64,000 nucleotides of DNA from DASUVM01 sp036378955 (GCA_036378955.1 DASUVM010000003.1:124001-188000), one strand, 5' to 3'. Positions 32,323 through 41,373 are shown, counted from the first letter of the stretch. Numbers and translations are program-made. The notes: generated from the sequence alone by a model not told the origin.

Positions 32323-33582
32323 ATGCCAGAACAATTCTCGCACAGTAGCAGTTTTGAGAAACATGAAGGTTTTCAAAATCGCTCTTCAGATAGCGAAAAC
32401 GAGATGCCAGAAACTGAAGAAGACCCGCCTGAAGTACAGCACGAGGCCGCACATCACAATGTCGCCGAGCGACGCGCCGTTATGACTGATATCATTAAAA
32501 TATACAACGACCATCCAGAAGTCATTAAAAAAGTTAACGAAGCCAGAAAAAACCCACGACCACTCAATTTAATTGATACTAGCAGAGCTTACGACCAACT
32601 TATAAAGCAATTTCCGTTCACAAAAGACAAAGAGGCTACCAATAACCGGTTTCAAAAAATTGAAGCCGGTTTTTTAGCCTGGCAATCTTCAGAAAATAGC
32701 CAGCAGCAAGAAGCAGCCCTGGTTGAGATGGTAGCAGCCCAGCGTATTCTGTTGTTCTCAAACTTGGCACTGGTGAGTACGCTTGCCGCCCGCAATATAG
32801 CCGGCAGCATGACCTGGGAAGACCTCATGCATGAGGGAATCGAAGGCCTTAACAAGACCATTGCCGGTTTTGATCATTCTAAAGGCCACGAATTCTCAAC
32901 CTATGCCGTTCCTATTATTAGCGGCGCCATCAAACGAGCGGTGGCTAATTATTCACGTATGATACGGCTACCGGCAAATGCTCATGATAGCTGGAGAAGC
33001 CTGGTTAATTCAAACCTCATCACCAAACTTGGCCACGACCCAACCGATAAAGAGCTTGAACAAGAATTGGCGAGTACCATGGGAAGGGGAGTGGGGGTCA
33101 TTCGTGCCTACCTTCAGGCAAGTGATTACCACTTAGCCTCGCTTGACGCCCCCCTCGATAGCGAAGGCAACACCGAAACTGTCGGCAATATGGTGCAAAA
33201 CGAAATTATTGAAGGTGATAGAGTCTCTGATCAGGCGATCGCTCTGGCATCTATCGAAAGAGTGCTCCGAAGTAATAACCTTAAAGCTGAGGAGAAATTG
33301 GTGCTGGCTTTGATTTTTGGTGTTTATCATGTACCCGAACTTAGCGTCGAGAAAGCCGGTGAGCCAATCGATACGAAGCATCTCGTTGAGCAGGCAACGC
33401 TAAGGGGCGGCTTACCCCCGAAAGAGGTAGCAAAGATTATCGGCAAATCACCACAAGGTTTTCGCAATATTCGCGACCGGGCGTTAGAAAAGGCACGGGC
33501 TATTCTTGAAGAAGACCCTGAGGCTAGCTCAGCCAATAGCGCCGACATTCCTTACTATAAACGCCGCCGCCCATCTTCGTGA
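32323..33582 (+). CDS. Sigma-70 family RNA polymerase sigma factor
   Basis: 419 residues. An acidic, disordered N-terminus (about 1-45) precedes region 1.2-like helices. Region 2 is clear: 'WEDLMHEGIEGLNKTIAGFD' and 'EFSTYAVPIISGAIKRAVANY'. Region 3 is at about 230-300. Region 4 near the end has a HTH ('LPPKEVAKIIGKSPQGFRNIRDRALEKA'-type). A TACAAT -10 and an AGGAGGGG Shine-Dalgarno precede the ATG. It may be the primary factor or an alternative one. The atypical length and acidic head suggest a divergent group. Confidence 0.85.
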   Translation: MPEQFSHSSSFEKHEGFQNRSSDSENEMPETEEDPPEVQHEAAHHNVAERRAVMTDIIKIYNDHPEVIKKVNEARKNPRPLNLIDTSRAYDQLIKQFPFTKDKEATNNRFQKIEAGFLAWQSSENSQQQEAALVEMVAAQRILLFSNLALVSTLAARNIAGSMTWEDLMHEGIEGLNKTIAGFDHSKGHEFSTYAVPIISGAIKRAVANYSRMIRLPANAHDSWRSLVNSNLITKLGHDPTDKELEQELASTMGRGVGVIRAYLQASDYHLASLDAPLDSEGNTETVGNMVQNEIIEGDRVSDQAIALASIERVLRSNNLKAEEKLVLALIFGVYHVPELSVEKAGEPIDTKHLVEQATLRGGLPPKEVAKIIGKSPQGFRNIRDRALEKARAILEEDPEASSANSADIPYYKRRRPSS

Positions 33583-33625
33583 GATTTCAGTCAGAGATAT
33601 CAGCACCAGAAAAAGTCAGCACTGC

Positions 33626-33631
33626 TATAAT
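33626..33631 (+). promoter_or_regulatory. Extended -10 for leaderless murB mRNA
   Basis: TGC-TATAAT, 9 nt before the ATG at 33641. Confidence 0.55.
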
Positions 33632-33640
33632 AAAGCAAGT

Positions 33641-34693
33641 ATGAAAACCCTTGCACACGCCAGCCTCGCCCCCTACACCTCTTTCGAATGTGGCGGGCCC
33701 ACCGATAAACTGATTATTTGCGAAACTTATCAAGATGTAAAAGAAGCAGCCGCCACAGCCAGTGCAGCAGTGTGGCTGCTCGGCTTTGGCTGCAATGTGC
33801 TTATTTCAGACGAAGGCCTGCCCGGCACCACAATTGTCTGCCGCGGCGGCGCAATCACACAAGAGGGCAACACCCTCATTGCTGACGCTGGTATCTGGTG
33901 GGATGATCTGGTGCTAAAAGCAATTGAGAGTGGGTTGTGGGGGCTAGAGCTAATGAGCGGCATTCCCGGCGGCGTGGCTGCTGCCGTGGTTGGCAATATT
34001 GCCGCTTACGGGCAAGCCGTTTCTGATACCCTCGCCTGGGTTGAGCTGTATGACCCCAAAACAAGCGAAATTCGGCAAGTGAAGCCCGCCGAGCTTGAGT
34101 TCACCTATCGCTTTTCAGCCTTGCAGCATGAAGAGCGGCGGCATTTGGTTATTTTAAGAGCAGCTTTTATACTTTCACACCAGCCAACCACAGAAGTGAC
34201 TTACCAATCAGCACTTGATGTTGCCGCTAAAAAAGGCCTTGATATTACAACACTAACGGGCCGGCGCCAAGCCATTTTAGGCGCTCGTGAACTTGCGGGG
34301 TCACTCTGGGATTACCGCCAAGGCGAGCACCATAACAAAACAGCCGGCTCTTTCTTTCGCAACCCGCTTGTTACGCCCGAACAAGCTGAACGCATTATCA
34401 CCTATGATGAAACCGGCAAATCTGCCGAACTTATTAAAAAAATGAATCAAGTACACGGCGGCGACAGCCTGCGCGTGTCGGCCGCTCATGTGCTGCTAGC
34501 TGCCGGTTTTAAACGCGGTCAACGCTGGGGTGATGTGCGGCTGCACCCCCAGCATGTGTTAAAAATTGAAAATGTCGGCAACGCCTCAGCCCAAGACATT
34601 TATAACGCTTCTGTAGAGATTATTACAATAGTTAGGCAAAGACTTGGCATTACACTTACCCCTGAAGTTCGCTTTTTAGGCGTATTTAATTAG
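33641..34693 (+). CDS. murB: UDP-N-acetylenolpyruvoylglucosamine reductase MurB
   Basis: 350 residues from ATG 33641; the frame is open from 33506 inside the sigma-factor gene, but the extension is meaningless. FAD-binding segments are 'GFGCNVLISDEG' and 'MSGIPGGVAAAVVGNIAAYG'. The proton-donor Ser lies in 'AGSFFRNP', and the C-terminal 'LHPQHVLKIENVGNAS' matches the family. It reduces enolpyruvyl-UDP-GlcNAc to UDP-MurNAc. Its substrate comes from the HTH-MurA encoded 2.3 kb downstream, so peptidoglycan precursor synthesis is complete at this step. Confidence 0.95.
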   Translation: MKTLAHASLAPYTSFECGGPTDKLIICETYQDVKEAAATASAAVWLLGFGCNVLISDEGLPGTTIVCRGGAITQEGNTLIADAGIWWDDLVLKAIESGLWGLELMSGIPGGVAAAVVGNIAAYGQAVSDTLAWVELYDPKTSEIRQVKPAELEFTYRFSALQHEERRHLVILRAAFILSHQPTTEVTYQSALDVAAKKGLDITTLTGRRQAILGARELAGSLWDYRQGEHHNKTAGSFFRNPLVTPEQAERIITYDETGKSAELIKKMNQVHGGDSLRVSAAHVLLAAGFKRGQRWGDVRLHPQHVLKIENVGNASAQDIYNASVEIITIVRQRLGITLTPEVRFLGVFN

Positions 34694-34702
34694 CGAAACC
34701 TA

Positions 34703-34731
34703 TTGACTTTGCGTTTACATTATTTTAGATT
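34703..34731 (+). promoter_or_regulatory. Sigma-70-type promoter of the 34792 cassette
   Basis: TTGACT (34703-34708), 17 bp, TAGATT (34726-34731). Confidence 0.5.
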
Positions 34732-34791
34732 GTACCTGCTCTGTAGGGAGCGATGTTGGTTATACATCGCACGAAGAGAGAGGCGAAAATC

Positions 34792-35376
34792 GTGCTAGGA
34801 AGACGACCGAGAAGCACGGCGCCATCACCAAGCAGCCTCCCCCACGGGGGGTTTTTGAATGGGCCGGAGTCGGATTTGATCCCCGAGCAAGCGTGGCCCA
34901 CCGAGGTCGAACAAACCCGTTCGACACTTTTGGCCGTAGTCGAGGCGATCGACGAGGGTGACCAGCTTGACCCGCGGGTTCACAGCGCAACCGAAGTGCT
35001 CGCCCAACACAGGGCAAGCCTACTCGGAGACGACCCGCTCCTACGGTTCGAGCTCGACTCAGAGCTCGCCGCACAGTCAGGGAGGCTTGGTCGGCCACCG
35101 GAGTCGGTTTTGGCATCGTGGAGCTACTGCAAACTCTTCGATGCTATCACCGATATCCGGCAGCTGCTTCTCAATAGCCTTCCGGTTGCACCGGCTGCGG
35201 CTCCTGCACTCGCCAACGCGATCGAATCGCTGATGGATCTCAGTGGCCTTCGCCACCTGCCACGACAGCGACAGGCTGTGGCTATCGAGATGCCCACCAA
35301 CAAGGGCGACGCAGACAGCGAGACGATCGACGAACCAGTCGACGACGAGCCCATCAAGGAGGCAGCCACCGGCTAG
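34792..35376 (+). CDS. Cassette protein of unknown function
   Basis: 194 residues from GTG 34792, because AGAGAGG is 8 nt upstream. The ATG at 34753 has its Shine-Dalgarno only 2 nt away and is less likely. There is a basic, Ser/Pro-rich N-terminus, a helical middle (about 30-150) rich in Leu, Ala and Glu, and an acidic C-terminal tail ('SETIDEPVDDEPIKEAATG'). It has no known motif and no membrane segment. It is monocistronic with its own promoter and terminator. G/C-ending codons stand out beside murB. Confidence 0.6.
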   Translation: MLGRRPRSTAPSPSSLPHGGFLNGPESDLIPEQAWPTEVEQTRSTLLAVVEAIDEGDQLDPRVHSATEVLAQHRASLLGDDPLLRFELDSELAAQSGRLGRPPESVLASWSYCKLFDAITDIRQLLLNSLPVAPAAAPALANAIESLMDLSGLRHLPRQRQAVAIEMPTNKGDADSETIDEPVDDEPIKEAATG

Positions 35377-35404
35377 CTCACACCACCTCTCCACCAACAG
35401 AGCA

Positions 35405-35443
35405 AAGCCCGCACCTTCGACACAGCGTCGAGGCGGGCTTTTC
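35405..35443 (+). terminator. Terminator between the cassette and glyA
   Basis: GCCCGC / GCGGGC stem with inner CGAC/GTCG pairing, then TTTTCTCTT; convergent genes on both sides. Confidence 0.85.
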
Positions 35444-35456
35444 TCTTAGTAAACTC

Positions 35457-36734
35457 CTAGCTGTCACTCGGCAGTGGAAATTGCAGAGCAAAGGTGCGCA
35501 CTGCTTCATGCAGTGCCTTTAGCTCACTAATATTTTCACGGGCTGCAATAGCCTGCTTCATCCACTCGGCAATTTGTTGCATGTGCGCTTCTTTTAGGCC
35601 GCGCGTAGTTATAGCCGGTGTGCCCAGGCGAATACCACTTGGCTTAAACGGTGGCAATGTGTCGTTCGCAATAGCGTTTTTATTAAGGGTTAAACCGATG
35701 GTATCGAGTGCCTCTTCGGCAACTTTGCCATCAATGCCGAAGCTTTTGTAGATATCAGCTAGAATTAAATGATTACTGGTGCCGCCGGTAATCAGCTGAA
35801 AGCCACGATGTTTCAGCTCATCTGCCAGCACGCTGGCATTGGCCACAATCTGTCTGGCATATTCTTGAAAAGCCGGTTGCAAGGCTTCGCCAAAAGCCAC
35901 CGCTTTGGCAGCAATAACATGCATATGCGGGCCGCCTTGCACACCCGGAAAGACGGTTCTATCGATTAAAGTCGGAATGTTTTCGATAGTTTTTTCAACC
36001 TTTTTTAACGGGTTTGAAACCGTACCTTTTGAAAGAATCAAGCCACCGCGCGGCCCCCGCAATGTTTTATGGGTGGTGGTGGCAATAACGTGAAAACCAT
36101 AGTCAAATGGGTTTTTTGCCACACCGCCAACAATCAGCCCGGCAATATGCGCCATGTCGGCCACCAACAAAGCACCGACTTCATTGCCAATCTCGGCAAA
36201 TTTGGCATAATCAAGCTCACGGGGGTAGGCGCTAAAGCCAGCCAAGATGATTTTTGGCTTATATTCAAGCGCTAATCGGCGCAGCTCGTCATAATCTATC
36301 TCGCCAGTTGCAATATTTTTCATGCCATAGCGAATAAACCTATACTGCCTGGCCAGCACCGTTACCGGGTGGCCGTGCGTAAGGTGCCCGCCATGGCTTA
36401 AATCCATTGCCAGCACCGTATCACCGGGCTCCAGCCAGGCGTGATACACCGCTTCATTCGCCTGCGCACCCGAGTGCGGCTGCACATTGGCATGATCGGC
36501 GCCAAAAAGCTGCTTGGCACGCTCAACTGCCAAAAGTTCTATTTGGTCAGTAAATTCCTGGCCGCCATAATAGCGTTTGCCGGGGTAGCCTTCAGAATAT
36601 TTGTTTGTAAATATGCTCCCCAATGCCTCAAGCACATCGCCCGATACATAATTTTCAGACGGAATTAGCTCTAAACCCTCGCGCTGGCGTTTGGTTTCTT
36701 TGGCGATTAAATCAGCAACTGTTTGGTCTTTCAT
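35457..36734 (-). CDS. glyA: Serine hydroxymethyltransferase
   Basis: 425 residues from ATG 36734 (GAGAGGGAG just upstream); the frame runs to 36821 but would make an abnormal N-terminus. Family motifs: 'LELIPSENYVS', 'QPHSGAQANEAVYHAWLEPGDTVL' split around the PLP pocket, and 'TTTHKTLRGPRGG' with the PLP-binding Lys. It interconverts serine and glycine while charging tetrahydrofolate with one-carbon units. It is one of the few metabolic enzymes retained by most Saccharibacteria. Confidence 0.95.
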   Translation of the reverse strand: MKDQTVADLIAKETKRQREGLELIPSENYVSGDVLEALGSIFTNKYSEGYPGKRYYGGQEFTDQIELLAVERAKQLFGADHANVQPHSGAQANEAVYHAWLEPGDTVLAMDLSHGGHLTHGHPVTVLARQYRFIRYGMKNIATGEIDYDELRRLALEYKPKIILAGFSAYPRELDYAKFAEIGNEVGALLVADMAHIAGLIVGGVAKNPFDYGFHVIATTTHKTLRGPRGGLILSKGTVSNPLKKVEKTIENIPTLIDRTVFPGVQGGPHMHVIAAKAVAFGEALQPAFQEYARQIVANASVLADELKHRGFQLITGGTSNHLILADIYKSFGIDGKVAEEALDTIGLTLNKNAIANDTLPPFKPSGIRLGTPAITTRGLKEAHMQQIAEWMKQAIAARENISELKALHEAVRTFALQFPLPSDS

Positions 36735-36930
36735 ATCTCCCTCTCGCCCCCAGTCGGGCCCTTGCAGCAACGCATTATTTTTTGTGGCAAACGCGCTCAC
36801 AGCTGCATCTCTATATAACATATAATGTCATTCAATTATCATTAGTTTCAGTTATTATATAGAAAACGCAGTTAGATCATACCTTTATTGTAATTGAAAT
36901 AACTTATTTACAAAATTATAGCTTATTTGA

Positions 36931-36936
36931 TATACT
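36931..36936 (+). promoter_or_regulatory. Extended -10 for leaderless HTH-murA mRNA
   Basis: TGA-TATACT, 7 nt before the ATG at 36944. Upstream, TTGTAA...TTACAA (about 36889-36912) could be an operator for the gene's own HTH domain. Confidence 0.6.
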
Positions 36937-36943
36937 CTAATCT

Positions 36944-38479
36944 ATGATTGATTCTGACTATAAGCAAAAAATCGGCACCCTTATCAGCAGCGCCCGAAGA
37001 GAAAGAGGCCTAACACAAATCGAACTAGCCCGCGAACTTGGCACCAGCCAAAGTGCCGTGAATCGTATTGAAAAAGGCGGCCAAAATATCAGCCTTGAGA
37101 TGATAGCTCGCATAAGCGAGGTACTTTCAAGCAACCTCATTAGCTTGAACCAAACTGGCAAGATGAATTTTCGTATTCATGGCGGCAAACAACTTGCAGG
37201 AAGTATTGAGGTAAAAACCAGTAAAAATGCCGCTGTTGGCCTGCTCTGCGCGTCTCTATTGAACAAAGGCAAAACCACCTTTCGGCGTGTTGCCCGCATT
37301 GAAGAAGTAAACCGCATTATCGAGGTGCTGCAAAGCATCGGCGTTAAAGTTCGTTGGCTCGACGGCACGAGCGATCTTGAAATTTCTCCGCCAAAACGCC
37401 TCGAGCTTGAAAAAATGGATATCAAAGCCGCCAAACGCACCCGCTCTGTCATTATGTTCTTAGGCCCACTACTGCACCAATATGACGATTTTAAACTGCC
37501 CTTTGCCGGTGGTTGCAACCTCGGTACCCGCACTGTCGAGCCGCATCTTGTCGGCCTGACTCCATTCGGCATGGAGGTCGTCGCCAAGCCCAACACCGAT
37601 TACTATCATGCCACCGTTAAAAAGAAGAGTGTTGAGAGAGCCATTCTGCTCACCGAGCGTGGCGACACTGTCACCGAAAACGTCATTATGGCCGCCGCTC
37701 TCTATGACGGCACCACCGTTATTCGTAACGCCAGCCCGAATTACATGGTGCAAGACGTCTGTTTTTTCTTGCAAAAACTCGGCGTGAAAATTGACGGCAT
37801 CGGTACAACGACTCTAAAAGTCACGGGCCTGAAGCGCATCAATAAAGATGTTGAATATTACCCCAGTGAAGACCCTATCGAAGCCATGAGCCTGATTGCC
37901 GCCGGCATCGTCACCGAATCAGCCATTACTATCAAGCGTGTGCCAATTGAATTTACTGAGATTGAGCTGGCCGTGCTCGAGGGCATGGGCTTACAATATG
38001 ACCGAACTGAAGAATACAAAGCCCGCAATGGCCACACGCGGCTAGTCGACATTGCCCTTCAACCCTCAGAACTGCACGCACCAAAAGACAAGCTCCACAG
38101 CATGCCCTTCCCCGGGGTTAACATGGACAACCTGCCCTTCTTGGGCCTCATTGCCACCAAAGCCTACGGCCGCACCTTGCTTCATGATTGGTCTTATGAA
38201 AACCGCGCCATTTATTTTACCGAGCTTTCAAAGTTAAACGCTCACATTGAGCTGGTTGACCCGCACCGCGTTTATATTACCGGCCCAACAAAATGGAAGC
38301 CGGCCGATGTCATTGCCCCACCGGCACTGCGCCCCTCGGTGGTGATATTGCTTGCCATGCTAGCCGCACCAGGCACCTCAACGCTCCGCGACGTCTATTC
38401 AATCAACCGAGGCTACGAAGATTTCGCCAATCGGCTCAATGCCATTGGCGCCAACATTGAAGTACTGCATGATATATAG
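36944..38479 (+). CDS. murA: XRE-HTH domain fused to UDP-N-acetylglucosamine 1-carboxyvinyltransferase (MurA)
   Basis: 511 residues. Residues 8-65 are a complete XRE/Cro helix-turn-helix ('RGLTQIELARELGTSQSAVNR'-like, split over helices 2-3). From about 75 the protein is a full EPSP-synthase-fold MurA: 'SGSIEV-KTSKNAA', then AGGCNLGTR with catalytic Cys191 (fosfomycin target), and C-terminal 'GYEDFANRLNAIGANIE'. MurA adds enolpyruvate to UDP-GlcNAc, the first committed step of peptidoglycan synthesis. MurA is normally about 420 residues with no DNA-binding head, so the fusion suggests autoregulation by substrate or product. Confidence 0.9.
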   Translation: MIDSDYKQKIGTLISSARRERGLTQIELARELGTSQSAVNRIEKGGQNISLEMIARISEVLSSNLISLNQTGKMNFRIHGGKQLAGSIEVKTSKNAAVGLLCASLLNKGKTTFRRVARIEEVNRIIEVLQSIGVKVRWLDGTSDLEISPPKRLELEKMDIKAAKRTRSVIMFLGPLLHQYDDFKLPFAGGCNLGTRTVEPHLVGLTPFGMEVVAKPNTDYYHATVKKKSVERAILLTERGDTVTENVIMAAALYDGTTVIRNASPNYMVQDVCFFLQKLGVKIDGIGTTTLKVTGLKRINKDVEYYPSEDPIEAMSLIAAGIVTESAITIKRVPIEFTEIELAVLEGMGLQYDRTEEYKARNGHTRLVDIALQPSELHAPKDKLHSMPFPGVNMDNLPFLGLIATKAYGRTLLHDWSYENRAIYFTELSKLNAHIELVDPHRVYITGPTKWKPADVIAPPALRPSVVILLAMLAAPGTSTLRDVYSINRGYEDFANRLNAIGANIEVLHDI

Positions 38480-38539
38480 CAAGCTACCATGAGCTCTACT
38501 TTGTTCTATCGCAACCTAGCGTAGAGAACCCTGCAAAAC

Positions 38540-39181
38540 CTAACTCTGTGATACTTGCAACTTCTCAACTTTGCCCAGCGGCTTCGCCTCGAGCACGTCG
38601 CGGCCGTCGGCTGAACCCTCGAGCGTGCATGAATAAAGCGTCATTTTCGGCTCGTCAGAGGGCGCCTCAATTTCAACCTGATTCGGCTTTACTGCATACT
38701 TTTTATTCACTTCGTAACCATAGCGCTCACCTTTATAGTCAACGAATAGCTGGTCACCAACTTCTAATTTAGAGATATTATAAAAAGGTGATTTAGCGCG
38801 AGTTTGCTGCGGCGTTAGCCCCATTTCAAAACGATGAGCGCTTAACACAAAGTTACCACCGGTTATCGGGTCGCCGTTTTCAGGCTGGCGATGCCACGCC
38901 CCCTTTTCAAGCACCGACTGATCCCCAATTAACACCGCAACGTCAACACCAATTTGCGGAATAAATAACCGATCTCCATATGACCCCGGCTTTGCTTTTA
39001 ACCGCTCTTCAGTCGCCTCAGTGTTACCGCTTTCTAACAGCGGTACGTTAATGAGTGAAGGGCTCAGTGCCGTCAACAAAATATATCCGCCGCCCATCAG
39101 CAACAGTGCCGGCACCAGCCACACAAGCGGCTTCCACCCCTGCCGCTTCTTTTCTACCCCATCAATAAAATGATATTTCAT
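38540..39181 (-). CDS. Sortase (class D/E-like transpeptidase)
   Basis: 213 residues. One N-terminal membrane anchor (about 17-39) is followed by the sortase beta-barrel (about 65-205). The catalytic triad is visible: H116 in LSAHRF, C185 in LYSCT, R194 in DGRDVLEA. It should covalently attach or polymerise surface proteins such as pilins. No LPxTG-bearing substrate is obvious in the window. A TATAAT lies 8 nt before the ATG (leaderless). Confidence 0.9.
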   Translation of the reverse strand: MKYHFIDGVEKKRQGWKPLVWLVPALLLMGGGYILLTALSPSLINVPLLESGNTEATEERLKAKPGSYGDRLFIPQIGVDVAVLIGDQSVLEKGAWHRQPENGDPITGGNFVLSAHRFEMGLTPQQTRAKSPFYNISKLEVGDQLFVDYKGERYGYEVNKKYAVKPNQVEIEAPSDEPKMTLYSCTLEGSADGRDVLEAKPLGKVEKLQVSQS

Positions 39182-39189
39182 TCGATCTC

Positions 39190-39195
39190 ATTATA
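39190..39195 (-). promoter_or_regulatory. -10 box for leaderless sortase mRNA
   Basis: TATAAT on the minus strand, 8 nt before the ATG at 39181. Confidence 0.55.
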
Positions 39196-39301
39196 ACAAG
39201 TTACGCCAGCACAAAAAGCGCTTTTCTAATCTGTTACCATGTGGTATAGTTGCACTCGTTAGCCTCTTCGGCTAACGACAAAGTGCAAGCTTTGACAACA
39301 T

Positions 39302-39379
39302 GGCGGATGTAGCTCAGTAGGTTAGAGCGCTGGATTGTGGCTCCGGAGGCCGTGGGTTCGAGACCCATCATTCGCCCCA
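39302..39379 (+). tRNA. tRNA-His (GTG)
   Basis: Has the His-specific extra G-1 opposite C73. Acceptor GCGGATG/CATTCGC, D-arm GCTC/GAGC, anticodon stem CTGGA/TCCGG with loop TTGTGGC (anticodon GTG), T-arm GTGGG-TTCGAGA-CCCAT, encoded CCA. Confidence 0.95.
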
Positions 39380-39387
39380 TAGACAAA

Positions 39388-39416
39388 ACGCAACCCTTGT
39401 GGTTGTGTGTTTTTTA
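39388..39416 (+). terminator. Terminator of tRNA-His
   Basis: ACGCAACC / GGTTGTGT stem with 5-nt loop, then GTTTTTTA. Confidence 0.8.
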
Positions 39417-39478
39417 TGGTTGAGTTGTCTCGAACCCGAAAGGACATGACTGTCCGCCGGCAGTAATGTTTACTTAAT

Positions 39479-39526
39479 ATTCATTCCTAAATAAACCAAA
39501 CAGGGTTAATTTACTTAGGAATGAAG
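39479..39526. repeat. Long imperfect inverted repeat
   Basis: TCATTCCTAA (39481-39490) and TTAGGAATGA (39515-39524) are perfect 10-bp arms, with further imperfect pairing inside. It lies downstream of the glucokinase gene. No related copy was seen in the window. Confidence 0.6.
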
Positions 39527-39558
39527 GGGTCCGGCTGCAAAAAAAGCAACCGAACCCC
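39526..39558 (-). terminator. Hairpin after the glucokinase gene
   Basis: GGGGTCCGGCTGC / GCAACCGAACCCC pair with G-U wobbles around an A7 loop, 18 nt after the stop. On the minus strand no T-run follows. Confidence 0.55.
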
Positions 39559-39576
39559 GACACGCCTTACTCTCGT

Positions 39577-40578
39577 TCAACTGCGCAGTGCCAGCCGAAG
39601 CGCACCCTTGACACCCATGTTCTGGTCGAGGACCAGATAGATCGGGATCTGCGACAGCAACTCGTTATGCTTGTTGCCGCCCAAGAAGGCAGCCATGAGC
39701 TGCTGCTGGGCGAAGACGTAGCGCGCCACGTCGGGCTGCATAACGCCTCCGGTCACATAGATGCCGGCGGTGGGCAAGGTGAATAGTGCTGTGTTGCGCA
39801 TGTACTGCCCGAGCACCGATGCAAACACCCCCATGAACCGCACACAGAACGGCTCACCGGCCAGCGCCAGCTGGGTAATGAACGGGCCGATGCCAGTGCC
39901 CGTGCGGCGGCATTGCTCGATGCACTGGCGGTGCAGCTCATTCTTCAGGCTGTAGCCACACTTGTTCAGCGCGTCGTACAACTTGAGGAGGCTCTTTCCG
40001 CCGATCAGCTCCTCGACGGAGAAGAGTCGAGAGCCGTGCAGTTCGCGAAGCGCCTGAAGTACGGCGTCTTCCAGCTCACTGATCGGCTGCCACGTCGTGT
40101 GGCCGCCTTCCGCGCTGCTGGTGGTTCTGTCGGGGAAGAGCTGAGCGTTGTTCACACCGCTACTGACGGTAATGATCGTCTTGGTGCCCTCGGGGTCTTC
40201 AGTGCCGTCTCGCAGCAGATCGATCTCGACATCATCGAGCTCGAGTGCCGCGGCCTTGATGATCATGTCGTTAACAACGACGATCTTACAACCTATCTCC
40301 TCCCCGAACTCTTCGGGGTTGAACACCGGCCAAGCCGGGCGGTTGGTCATTTCGATGTTGCCCTGCGCGTCGAGCGCACCGGCACCACCAATATACAGCA
40401 ACTCGGGAAGCCCGAAGTGCTCGACGACCCAGCGGATCGCCTCTGGCATCGAACCGAAATCCGGGGGCAAGGTAACGATCTCGCCGTCGGCAGACGACAA
40501 GACGCTGATCTGCGTTCCTCCTGCATCCATGCCGCACACGATACGAGTAGTGGTGTGCGGGCTCTGGGTGTTGGTCAT
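39577..40578 (-). CDS. Glucokinase-family sugar kinase
   Basis: 333 residues. The ATPase phosphate loop 'GMDAGGT' is near residue 16. 'EGGHTTWQPISELE' matches E. coli Glk ('EGGHxDFAP'), and 'LFTLPTAGIYVTGGV' matches the late glycine-rich motif. It probably phosphorylates glucose to feed glycolysis. A TTGACA-17-TAATGT promoter and a GAGAGG Shine-Dalgarno precede the ATG. C/G-ending codons and stand-alone transcription place it with the cassette-type genes. Confidence 0.8.
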   Translation of the reverse strand: MTNTQSPHTTTRIVCGMDAGGTQISVLSSADGEIVTLPPDFGSMPEAIRWVVEHFGLPELLYIGGAGALDAQGNIEMTNRPAWPVFNPEEFGEEIGCKIVVVNDMIIKAAALELDDVEIDLLRDGTEDPEGTKTIITVSSGVNNAQLFPDRTTSSAEGGHTTWQPISELEDAVLQALRELHGSRLFSVEELIGGKSLLKLYDALNKCGYSLKNELHRQCIEQCRRTGTGIGPFITQLALAGEPFCVRFMGVFASVLGQYMRNTALFTLPTAGIYVTGGVMQPDVARYVFAQQQLMAAFLGGNKHNELLSQIPIYLVLDQNMGVKGALRLALRS

Positions 40579-40709
40579 GTAACCGACCTCTCATTCCGAT
40601 TTGCACTGGGTGTTGGCTACCACCGCGACACCCCAAAAAATTGAGATGTTGCGGGCCTAACAAGAATGTAAAGGCGTCATAATCGAGCAACGCCCTAATT
40701 ATGTATAGT

Positions 40710-40738
40710 ACATTACCACTGCATAACGCATTTGTCAA
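40710..40738 (-). promoter_or_regulatory. Sigma-70-type promoter of the glucokinase gene
   Basis: Minus strand TTGACA (40733-40738), 17 bp, TAATGT (40710-40715). Leader about 120 nt. Confidence 0.65.
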
Positions 40739-40773
40739 TAGCGCCATAACGTCAGCGGGCTACCTCAGCTTTG

Positions 40774-40802
40774 TTGACACTTAAAATTATTCATTATAAT
40801 AT
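40774..40802 (+). promoter_or_regulatory. Sigma-70-type promoter of the 40841 cassette
   Basis: Perfect TTGACA (40774-40779), 17 bp, TAATAT (40797-40802), divergent from the glucokinase promoter. Confidence 0.7.
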
Positions 40803-40840
40803 ACTCTCGCTTGCTCGTAACGGGCTACCTGGAAGGAACC

Positions 40841-41338
40841 ATGCGAAACAGTAGGCCTCGTACCCATGTTAACCAAAACCCATGGGTACCCCGCATCTCC
40901 GAGATACAGCTCGAAAATATACTGGGAATGGTTGCCGGTAAGCTCACCGACATACAAACGAGTCTCGCCGCACACGGCAAACTAGGGTTCAACGACCCAC
41001 TCGCCGTTGTTCTCCTCGTTCCATCTAGCTCGGAGCCCTATTTCAGCAATATAGCAAATATTCGCATCGGGAGCTGCTCGAATGAGCGGGTGAGAACAGC
41101 TCGTATTAACGCAGAGATACACCATCGCCTTGGTAAACCCCGCTACGAGGCCGCTGTGGCCGAGCTTGCCAGCAAAGAGGCGTCACTCACCTCGGGTGCA
41201 AGTGCCAAAATAGCTAATAAAGCAGTGGCAATAATCATAGGCGTCGACTGCCCCGCAAGCGACCAAATTGCTCATGGCATCGCAGCACTAGCGGCACGAA
41301 GCTGCTTTGTGGCAATCACTGCTGCACTGCGCAAGTAA
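40841..41338 (+). CDS. Cassette protein of unknown function
   Basis: 165 residues from ATG 40841 with GGAAGGA just upstream; the frame reaches TTG 40811 but that lies at the likely transcript start. The N-terminus is basic. The C-terminal half ('KIANKAVAIIIGVDCPASDQIAHGIAALAARS', residues about 120-152) reads as strand-helix units of an alpha/beta fold. No known motif, no membrane helix. A strong terminator follows at once. Confidence 0.6.
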   Translation: MRNSRPRTHVNQNPWVPRISEIQLENILGMVAGKLTDIQTSLAAHGKLGFNDPLAVVLLVPSSSEPYFSNIANIRIGSCSNERVRTARINAEIHHRLGKPRYEAAVAELASKEASLTSGASAKIANKAVAIIIGVDCPASDQIAHGIAALAARSCFVAITAALRK

Positions 41339-41373
41339 TACCAAGCCTTCCAGCCGTTACCCCAACAGCAAGC

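Noticed and set aside
33506..33640. 45-codon N-terminal extension of MurB
   Set aside because: It would lie inside the sigma-factor gene; a TATAAT and a family-typical start occur at 33641.
39913..40644. 243-codon open frame antisense to the glucokinase gene
   Set aside because: It lies opposite a gene with clear sugar-kinase motifs, in G+C-rich DNA where antisense frames stay open by chance, and has no ribosome site or known domain.
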